Assembly (NCBI GenBank): GCA_904502175.1
Contig: CAJGDU010000070.1
Location: 1-6,473, forward strand
Source: Clostridiaceae bacterium
Lineage (GTDB): Bacteria; Bacillota; Clostridia; Oscillospirales; Acutalibacteraceae
DNA: 6,473 nucleotides
Direction of reading: 5' to 3'
The notes beneath the pieces are model-generated. The model did not search any database, had not been told where the DNA came from, and saw only the letters and a list, made by a program, of their open reading frames with translations. A program made the translations under genes and the position numbers. The first letter of the stretch is position 1. Each line of letters begins with the position of its first letter. Of the stretch, positions 1 to 5,058 are shown in pieces.

Positions 1-11
1 CAAGTTTCCTC

Positions 12-40
12 TTGAGTTTATAATTAAAAAGGCGTACAAT
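12..40 (+). promoter_or_regulatory. Candidate upstream promoter (P1) of the CLC operon
   Basis: TTGAGT at 12-17 and TACAAT at 35-40 are separated by exactly 17 nt, which is a good match to a housekeeping sigma-factor promoter (4/6 and 5/6). The spacer is AT-rich, unlike the coding DNA. Transcription would start near 46-48, inside the 41-71 hairpin, so this promoter and a full hairpin could not belong to the same transcript. It may therefore be fortuitous, or an alternative start to the promoter at 54-82. This is a motif reading only. Confidence 0.45.
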
Positions 41-75
41 AGCGTCCTGTCAGTTGCACTGACGGGGCGCTTCTT
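41..75 (+). terminator. Probable rho-independent terminator of an upstream gene
   Basis: Bases 41-54 can pair with 58-71 around a TGC loop, giving a 14-bp stem that includes two U-G wobbles (45/67 and 48/64). A short U-rich run (TCTT) follows at 72-75. The wobbles are tolerated only in plus-strand RNA; minus-strand RNA would have A-C mismatches. This argues for an RNA structure rather than a protein-binding DNA palindrome. The simplest reading is the terminator of a plus-strand gene ending left of the window. The weak U-tract leaves open an attenuator in the CLC leader instead. Confidence 0.55.
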
Positions 76-82
76 ATATAAT
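54..82 (+). promoter_or_regulatory. Candidate proximal promoter (P2) of the CLC operon
   Basis: A perfect TATAAT at 77-82 sits 17 nt downstream of TTGCAC at 54-59, a weak -35 that matches only the TTG. Transcription would start near 88-90, leaving a leader of about 30 nt before the ATG at 120. The -10 lies inside an inverted repeat, GCGCTT (67-72) and AAGCGC (83-88), which could be an operator. The position just after the putative terminator suits the promoter of a new operon. Confidence 0.55.
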
Positions 83-119
83 AAGCGCGAACAAAACCAT
101 CAAGAGGGGAGGCAAGGCG

Positions 120-1403
120 ATGAAGTCCTTTTTCCTGACGCTCTGGGAAGACATCAAACACTTCTTCGGGCACTTCAAAGTCTATCTGAAATGGCTGGCG
201 CTGGCCCTGGTGCTCGGCGCGGTGCTGGGCGTCATCAGCGCCGGGTTCTACTACGCGCTGCAGTATGCCGGCACCTATCGGGAAGCCTATCCCTGGCTCA
301 TCTGGCTGCTGCCGGTGGCCGGTCTCGTCATTGCCGCCCTCTATTATTTCTTCGACAAAAAGCCCCAGACCGAGGAGAACAAGGGGACCAACATGGTCCT
401 GGCCGCGGTGAACTCGAATGAGGACATCCCGTTTCGGATGCTGCCCCTCATCTTTGTCTCCAGCGCCATCTCCCATCTGTTCGGCGCTTCGGTCGGCCGG
501 GAAGGCGCCGCGCTCCAGATGGGCGCGAGCCTCGGCTCCACGGTCTCCCGCTGGCTGAAGTTCAACGAGAACGACCACAAGATCCTCATCATGACCGGCA
601 TGAGCGCGGCCTTCGCCGCCATCTTCGGCTCGCCGCTGACCGCCGCCGTCTTCTCCATGGAGGTCATCAGCGTCGGCGTCATGTATTACGCCGCCCTGGT
701 CCCCTGTGTGGTCTCGGCCCTGACCGCCATCTATGTGGCCCGGCTCCTCGGGGTGCAGTACGCGGTCTACAAGCTGGGCGCCATCCCGGACCTCGTTCCC
801 TTAAATGCCGGAAAGGTCATGCTGCTCGGCATCCTCTGTGCCGTCCTCAGCATCGTCATCTGCTACACCCTCATCCTCACGGAGCGGGGCATGCAGCACA
901 TCTTCGACAACCCCTTTGTGAAGATCTTCGTCGCCGGTACCACGGTGGCCCTGCTCACCCTTCTGGTGGGCAACCAGGACTACAACGGTCTCGGCACGGC
1001 CGTCATCCTGAGAGCGGCGGCCGGGAACGCCGTCTGGTACGCGTTCCTTTTGAAGCTCCTCTTCACCGCGGTCTCACTGGCCGGCGGTTACCGGGGCGGC
1101 GAGATCGTCCCGTCCCTGTTCATGGGCGCCACCTTCGGGTGCTTCGCCGCGAGCTTCCTGGGACTCCCGCCCTCCATGGGCGCGGCGCTGGGCATGATCG
1201 CCGTCTTCTGCGGCGTCACGAACTCGCCCATCGCCTCCTTCATCATGGGCCTGGAACTCTTCGGAGGACAGGGCATGTGGATGTTCGGCCTCGTGGTCGC
1301 GGTCAGCTACATGCTCTCCGGCTACTACGGCCTCTACAAGAGCCAGCTCATTCTTTATTCCAAATACCGCTCTGTCTATGTGCACCGCAAGGCGCACCGC
1401 TAA
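120..1403 (+). CDS. CLC-family anion channel/antiporter, divergent subfamily
   Basis: This 427-residue integral membrane protein belongs to the CLC chloride channel/transporter superfamily and should move halide or similar anions across the cytoplasmic membrane. Visible hallmarks are GREGA at residues 126-130, with the gating glutamate at E128; GSPLTAAVFSMEV at 170-182; GGEIVPSLF at 326-334 in the place of the classical GxFxP filter; and GYYGLY near 401-406, where a tyrosine could match the inner-gate tyrosine of ClC-ec1. The canonical GSGIP segment appears to be replaced by KGTN (88-91). The GREG(A/T) and GGE(V/I)xP pattern resembles, from memory, the branch containing bacterial fluoride/proton CLC antiporters. 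I see no fluoride riboswitch in the 119 nt upstream, so the substrate stays open. Length is normal for a bacterial CLC without CBS domains. The ATG has AGAGGGGAGG at 103-112 in front of it. It is the first gene of a three-gene operon, and its stop codon overlaps the next ribosome binding site. Confidence 0.93.
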   Translation: MKSFFLTLWEDIKHFFGHFKVYLKWLALALVLGAVLGVISAGFYYALQYAGTYREAYPWLIWLLPVAGLVIAALYYFFDKKPQTEENKGTNMVLAAVNSNEDIPFRMLPLIFVSSAISHLFGASVGREGAALQMGASLGSTVSRWLKFNENDHKILIMTGMSAAFAAIFGSPLTAAVFSMEVISVGVMYYAALVPCVVSALTAIYVARLLGVQYAVYKLGAIPDLVPLNAGKVMLLGILCAVLSIVICYTLILTERGMQHIFDNPFVKIFVAGTTVALLTLLVGNQDYNGLGTAVILRAAAGNAVWYAFLLKLLFTAVSLAGGYRGGEIVPSLFMGATFGCFAASFLGLPPSMGAALGMIAVFCGVTNSPIASFIMGLELFGGQGMWMFGLVVAVSYMLSGYYGLYKSQLILYSKYRSVYVHRKAHR

Positions 1404-1416
1404 GGAGGAAACCAAT

Positions 1417-2013
1417 ATGGCATATTACATCACCATCGGCCGGCAGCCGGGCTGCGGCGGCCGTCTCGTGGGCAGGGAACTGGCCGATCGCCTCGGCATC
1501 GCCTACTATGACAGAGACAACATCATCGACCTCGTCGCGGAGGATACCGGTCTGGCGGCCGAGACCGTCACCGGTCTCATGGAGCGCAAGACCTCGAGCT
1601 TCCTCTATGATATGGCTACGGCCGCCCAGATGAACCCGCTGGAGGAGCAGGTGTTCCTCTCGAAGAACCGGGTCATCAACGAACTGGCGGACAAGGGCTC
1701 TCTGGTCCTCGTCGGCAGCTGCGGCGACTACATCCTCCGGGAGCGGGAAAACCTTTTGAAAGTCTTCCTGTACGGCTCGCCGAAGCAGCGCATCGACCGC
1801 ATCGTGGACCTCTACCACGACTATGACAGCCTGACTCCGCAGAAACTCAAGTCCATCGACAAAAAGCGGGCGGACTACTACCGCTTCTTCACTTCCGGAA
1901 AGTGGGGCGAGTGGTCCAACTACGACCTGCTCATGAATACGGACCTGGGCCTCGACCCGGTCACCGACATGCTCGAGCACATTGCCCGGGTACGGTTTGG
2001 AGGTGAGGCTTAA
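1417..2013 (+). CDS. Cytidylate kinase-like family protein
   Basis: This 198-residue cytoplasmic protein looks like the cytidylate kinase-like family (AAA/P-loop NMP-kinase fold). The N-terminus reads ITIGRQPGCGGR (residues 5-16), the family's modified phosphate-binding loop, which lacks the usual Lys-Ser/Thr of a Walker A. LADRLGIAYYDRDNI (22-36) follows, then LVLVGSCGDYIL (96-107). Near the C-terminus are an Arg/Lys-rich lid-like stretch, IDKKRADYYRFF (147-158), and NYDLLMNTDLGLD (168-180). I recall an arginine where this protein has S101, which could be an altered substrate contact. The in-frame ATG at 1378 lies inside the CLC gene. I prefer the ATG at 1417 because AAGGAGG at 1402-1408 sits 8 nt before it and the family motif starts at once. 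Its location between two transporter genes suggests a linked but unknown role. Canonical CMP phosphorylation should not be assumed. Confidence 0.85.
   Translation: MAYYITIGRQPGCGGRLVGRELADRLGIAYYDRDNIIDLVAEDTGLAAETVTGLMERKTSSFLYDMATAAQMNPLEEQVFLSKNRVINELADKGSLVLVGSCGDYILRERENLLKVFLYGSPKQRIDRIVDLYHDYDSLTPQKLKSIDKKRADYYRFFTSGKWGEWSNYDLLMNTDLGLDPVTDMLEHIARVRFGGEA
1999..2008 (+). promoter_or_regulatory. Ribosome binding site of the MATE gene, inside the preceding gene
   Basis: GGAGGTGAGG lies within the last codons of the kinase-like gene. The following TAA (2011-2013) is directly abutted by GTG (2014-2016). This supports the GTG start over the in-frame ATG at 2053, which has no comparable site, and implies coupling of translation between the two genes. 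Confidence 0.8.
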
Positions 2014-3411
2014 GTGGCGGAAACAAAAGCACAGACGCTGCCGCCGAACCGCATGGGCACGGAGCCCATCCAGCCCCTGCTCATCAAGACCTCGCTCCCC
2101 ATGGTCATCTCCATGCTGGTGCAGGCCCTCTACAACATCGTCGACAGCCTGTTCGTCGCCCGCATCGAGGAAGATGCCCTGACCGCGGTCTCTCTGGCGT
2201 TCTCCATGCAGAACCTCATGATCGCCGTGGCCATCGGCACCGGTGTCGGTTTCTCGGCCCTGGTCTCCAAGAGCCTCGGCGAGCGCAATTTCGAAATGGC
2301 AAACTACGCGGCGAACAATGCCATCCCGCTGTATGCCATCACCTACCTGTTTTTCCTGTTTGCCGGACTGTTCCTGGTCGAGCCCTATTTCGAGCTCCAG
2401 CACGCCAGTGCCAACATCACCCAGTACGGCAACGACTACATGAAACTGGTCCTCATCTGCTCCTTCGGCATGCTCATGCAGATCTGCCTCGAGCGCATGC
2501 TGCTGGCCACCGGAAAAACGTTCTACAGTATGATCACCCAGGCCACCGGCGCCATCATCAACTGTATCATGGACCCCATCCTCATCTTCGGCCTGCTGGG
2601 CGCGCCCCGGCTCGAAGTCAAGGGTGCCGCGGTCGCCACGGTCTTCGGTCAGATCGTCGCCGCAAGCCTCGCCCTGTTCTTCAACCTGAAGTTCAACAAG
2701 GAACTGACCCTGGGCTTCCGGTATATGAAGCTGAAGGCTGCGGTCGTCCGCCGCATTTACGCGGTCGGTCTGCCCTCCATCGTCATGGCCTCCATCGGCT
2801 CCGTCATGGTCTTCGGCCTGAACCGCATCCTCATGGCGTTCACCTCGACCGCCGCCGCGGTCTTCGGCGCCTACTTCAAGCTCCAGAGCTTCATTTTCAT
2901 GCCCATCTTCGGCATCAACAACGGCATGGTCCCCATCGTCGCCTACAACTACGGCGCCCGGAACAAAGCCCGGGTCCTGGCGACCATCAAGTACGCGGCC
3001 ATGTACGCCATCGGCATCATGTTCCTCGGCGTCGTGATGTTCGAGACCATCCCCGGCACGCTCCTGCGCTTCTATGACGCATCGCCCGACATGCTGGCCA
3101 TCGGCATCCCGGCCCTGCGCATCATTGCCACCCATTTCCTCATTGCGGGCGCCTGCATCATGATGTCCTCGTCCTTCCAGGCCCTCGGCAACGGCGTCTA
3201 CAGCATGATCGTCTCCATCCTGCGCCAGCTGGTGGCCCTGCTGCCCGCGGCCTACCTTCTGTCCCTCTCCGGCAACCTCAACATGGTCTGGTGGGCGTTC
3301 CCCATCGCGGAAGTCGTCTCCCTTCTGACCTGCATCTTCTTCATGCGGAAGATCATCCGGGAGAAACTCAACTTCACCGACCCGCCGGTCCATCCGGAAG
3401 CGGGCGTATAA
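2014..3411 (+). CDS. MATE-family efflux transporter
   Basis: This 465-residue polytopic membrane protein, with about 12 hydrophobic segments, belongs to the multidrug and toxic compound extrusion family. Such proteins export cationic or other small molecules using a Na+ or H+ gradient. The N-terminal signature is clear: MGTEPIQPLLIKTSLP (residues 14-29), then ALYNIVDSLFVAR (38-50), then ALTAVSLAFSMQNLM (55-69) and a glycine-rich GTGVGFSALVSKSLGE (75-90). The second half repeats the pattern, with FGINNGMVPIVAYNYGARN beginning near residue 304. The length is typical, with no break visible. It uses a GTG start directly after the preceding stop. It is the last gene of the operon, ahead of a hairpin terminator. 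The substrate cannot be read from sequence; pairing with a CLC suggests export or ion homeostasis as an operon theme (inference). Confidence 0.93.
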   Translation: MAETKAQTLPPNRMGTEPIQPLLIKTSLPMVISMLVQALYNIVDSLFVARIEEDALTAVSLAFSMQNLMIAVAIGTGVGFSALVSKSLGERNFEMANYAANNAIPLYAITYLFFLFAGLFLVEPYFELQHASANITQYGNDYMKLVLICSFGMLMQICLERMLLATGKTFYSMITQATGAIINCIMDPILIFGLLGAPRLEVKGAAVATVFGQIVAASLALFFNLKFNKELTLGFRYMKLKAAVVRRIYAVGLPSIVMASIGSVMVFGLNRILMAFTSTAAAVFGAYFKLQSFIFMPIFGINNGMVPIVAYNYGARNKARVLATIKYAAMYAIGIMFLGVVMFETIPGTLLRFYDASPDMLAIGIPALRIIATHFLIAGACIMMSSSFQALGNGVYSMIVSILRQLVALLPAAYLLSLSGNLNMVWWAFPIAEVVSLLTCIFFMRKIIREKLNFTDPPVHPEAGV

Positions 3412-3416
3412 ACAAC

Positions 3417-3452
3417 AAGACCTCTCTGCGTTTCGCAAAGAGGTCTTTCTTT
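3417..3452. terminator. Intrinsic terminator shared by two convergent operons
   Basis: AAGACCTCT (3417-3425) pairs perfectly with AGAGGTCTT (3439-3447). An inner TGCG/CGCA stem (3427-3430 with 3434-3437) is closed by a TTT loop after one C-A mismatch. On the plus strand the hairpin is followed by TCTTT, a good U-tail right after the MATE stop codon. On the minus strand it is followed by GTTGTTTAT, a weaker tail that could still end the sortase-plsY transcript. It occupies most of the 58-nt gap between the converging genes. Confidence 0.85.
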
Positions 3453-3469
3453 CTGCCTGTCTGGGCGAT

Positions 3470-4207
3470 TCACTTTTCGTGGTGCAGGTGCACACCTGCC
3501 TGTTCGTCCATCTTCTCGATGGCTTCCTCATACTGGTCTCTCGGGACTTTGCCGCTGTTTTTGCTGCCCTTGCCCCAGAGCCGGGTCTCTTCGCCGTGGG
3601 CGAGCCGGACGAGGTTCGAGCGGTGGCGCCAGAAAGACATGGCGGGGTAACAGAACGCCGCCAGCAGGATGCCGTAATAGAAGTCCATGCGGAAGCAAAG
3701 GATGGCCAGCCCGATGAAACAGAGGGTCTCGAAGGACAGGGACGCCACACTCATGATGCGGCTGAGCACCAGGACCAGAAGGGCCGGGATGCCGGCGATG
3801 AGTACGAGTCTCCAGTCGACCATGAGCAGGATGCCGATGGAAGCGGCCACGCCTTTTCCGCCCCGGAAGTGCATGTAAAAGGGGTAGTTGTGGCCGAGGA
3901 TGACGCACAGTCCGCAGCAGAGCTGCAAAAGGACTGACGCGCCGGCGCTGGTGAGCATGGGGCCGATGAGTAGTTTGACGGCCAGGATGGTGAGGGCGCC
4001 TTTGGCGGCGTCGATGAGCAGACAGACCATGCCGAACTTGAACCCGAACACGCGGATGGCGTTGGTGGCGCCGGAATTCCCGCTGCCGTAGTCGCGGATA
4101 TCGACATGTTTGATGGCCTTGCCGAGCAGATAGGACGGCTGCAGAGAGCCGATCAGATAGGACAGGATGAGACTGGCGACAATGGCCAGGATTACGGTTG
4201 TTGACAT
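3470..4207 (-). CDS. plsY: Acyl-phosphate:glycerol-3-phosphate acyltransferase PlsY
   Basis: This integral membrane enzyme transfers an acyl group from acyl-phosphate (made by PlsX) to sn-glycerol 3-phosphate, giving lysophosphatidic acid, the first committed step of phospholipid synthesis. The family's conserved loops are all present: SYLIGSLQPSYLLGK (residues 16-30), GSGNSGATNAIR (41-52), GHNYPFYMHFRGGKGVA (105-121) and HRSNLVRLAHGEE (195-207). They alternate with hydrophobic segments. At 245 residues it is longer than the usual roughly 200, because of a charged, hydrophilic tail after about residue 207. The ATG is preceded by GGAGG at 4213-4217 with a 5-nt spacing. The gene starts 13 nt after the sortase stop codon and is probably its operon partner, with no separate promoter visible in the gap. 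It ends against the shared convergent terminator. I see no plsX here. Confidence 0.95.
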   Translation of the reverse strand: MSTTVILAIVASLILSYLIGSLQPSYLLGKAIKHVDIRDYGSGNSGATNAIRVFGFKFGMVCLLIDAAKGALTILAVKLLIGPMLTSAGASVLLQLCCGLCVILGHNYPFYMHFRGGKGVAASIGILLMVDWRLVLIAGIPALLVLVLSRIMSVASLSFETLCFIGLAILCFRMDFYYGILLAAFCYPAMSFWRHRSNLVRLAHGEETRLWGKGSKNSGKVPRDQYEEAIEKMDEQAGVHLHHEK

Positions 4208-4220
4208 AGGGGCCTCCGTG

Positions 4221-4997
4221 TTAAAATGTGTTTGCCCAGGAGTTGACCTGAATGGCGTTCACCGTAAACCGCTCTGTTTTGGTGCGGGAGGTGCAGGTAG
4301 ACAGCGTGAGGACCTGTTCCATGCCGGTAATGGCTACCGTGCCGGGGTCCACGTCGCTTTTTGTGATGAGCTTTGCCAGCCAGCTCTGGAAGTCCGAGTT
4401 CTTCATGAAGCTCAGGATGTAGACATCGTCGGACGTCTGCGCCGTGAAGCAGGAGACGATCTTATACTGATAGGTCCTGCCTCTCATGATGAGATAGACA
4501 TAGGGGTGGCTGTCAAAATACGCTTTTTCCTTGTATTTCTTGAGACCGCCGAACATGGAGCCGTTCTTCGTGTTGTGACCGTAGATGAGCGTGTGCTGGT
4601 CGGTCAGCTCCGGAGAACAGAGATGGGAGAAGAAAATGCTCCCGAACACACTGTGCTCTTTGGTGTAGGTGGTCCGAAGATAGGTGTCATCGCTCTTTGA
4701 CCAGAGAAGCGGGTAGGAGACCGCGGTGTCGGGAATGTAGATCCATCCCTTGACATCGGGGTTCACTTTTTGCAGTGCCGCGAGGTCGACCTGGAACCCC
4801 AGCGCGCCGTCTTCGGGCGATGCGCCGGTGTCCTCGGAGAGGAAGGTCTCCTGCGAGTCCTCATAGAAGGAGTCTCCCTCATGATAACTGTAGAGGGTGC
4901 GTCCCGCCTGGAACAGCGCGAAGAGGAAGATGAGCGCAAACACGACTTCCAGTATGGTGAGAAGAGTGTTCCGCCTCTTTTTCGTTTTGTTTGACAA
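4221..4997 (-). CDS. srtB: Class B sortase (SrtB-type transpeptidase)
   Basis: This 258-residue enzyme is anchored by one N-terminal membrane segment (about residues 11-30, after a Lys/Arg-rich start), with its catalytic domain outside the cell. Sortases cleave a C-terminal sorting signal and join the protein to peptidoglycan or to pilin subunits. The catalytic triad is visible: H141 in IYGHN (138-142), C235 in TLSTC (231-235) and R243 in TERF. A helix-like insertion, SFMKNSDFQSWLAKLI (196-211), precedes the last catalytic strand as in class B enzymes. The DVKGWIYIPDTAVSYPLL stretch (81-98) is also typical. The start is TTG: AAAGGAGG at 5006-5013 sits 8 nt upstream, and I see no in-frame ATG before the catalytic domain. 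No LPxTG-like or NPxTN-like substrate is encoded in the window, so its targets are unknown. It leads an operon with plsY. By eye it is less GC-rich than its neighbours. Confidence 0.93.
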   Translation of the reverse strand: MSNKTKKRRNTLLTILEVVFALIFLFALFQAGRTLYSYHEGDSFYEDSQETFLSEDTGASPEDGALGFQVDLAALQKVNPDVKGWIYIPDTAVSYPLLWSKSDDTYLRTTYTKEHSVFGSIFFSHLCSPELTDQHTLIYGHNTKNGSMFGGLKKYKEKAYFDSHPYVYLIMRGRTYQYKIVSCFTAQTSDDVYILSFMKNSDFQSWLAKLITKSDVDPGTVAITGMEQVLTLSTCTSRTKTERFTVNAIQVNSWANTF

Positions 4998-5005
4998 ACG
5001 TCGTT

Positions 5006-5013
5006 CCTCCTTT
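5006..5013 (-). promoter_or_regulatory. Ribosome binding site fixing the TTG start of the sortase
   Basis: Read on the minus strand this is AAAGGAGG, a near-perfect Shine-Dalgarno sequence. It lies 8 nt before the TTG at 4997-4995, whose following codons give a typical positively charged sortase N-terminus. It is the main evidence for the non-ATG start. Confidence 0.85.
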
Positions 5014-5026
5014 CCGGATACACAAC

Positions 5027-5035
5027 ATTATAGCA
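5027..5035 (-). promoter_or_regulatory. Extended -10 promoter of the srtB-plsY operon
   Basis: Read on the minus strand, bases 5035 to 5027 spell TGCTATAAT, a perfect TATAAT with the TGn extension. A conventional -35 at 17-nt spacing would be TTTCAG, which is weak, as is common for extended -10 promoters. Transcription would start near 5020, leaving about 22 nt of leader that contains the AAAGGAGG site. The upstream part of the promoter reaches the start codon of the divergent ABC-F gene, so polymerase binding here could interfere with that gene. I found no equally convincing plus-strand promoter in the 61-nt divergent gap. Confidence 0.7.
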
Positions 5036-5058
5036 TCTTTCAAGAGGTCCTGAAACCC

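Noticed and set aside
1..119. A fluoride riboswitch in front of the CLC gene
   Set aside because: I looked for the GGN-GAUGG-like 5' stem and pseudoknot pattern that I know from this class and did not find it. The structure present is a simple hairpin overlapping promoter elements. A covariance-model search would settle it.
1378..1416. An upstream ATG start for the kinase-like protein, adding 13 residues
   Set aside because: It lies inside the CLC coding sequence, has no ribosome binding site, and the extra residues come before the family's usual N-terminal strand. The ATG at 1417 has an ideal AAGGAGG site.
1348..3750. An 800-codon open frame on the minus strand, opposite the kinase-like and MATE genes
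   Set aside because: It is a mirror of GC-rich codons on the coding strand. Its translation is a monotonous mix of Asp, Glu, Gly, His, Gln and Val without domains, and it crosses three well-supported genes and a terminator.
3479..3937. A 152-codon plus-strand open frame across plsY
   Set aside because: It overlaps the conserved motifs of plsY on the other strand, lacks a ribosome binding site and reads as low-complexity acidic sequence.
4991..4996. TTGACA as a perfect -35 for the ABC-F gene
   Set aside because: The nearest plus-strand -10-like hexamer (CATTAT, 5026-5031) is 29 nt away, too far. The hexamer is explained by the first codons of the sortase gene on the other strand.
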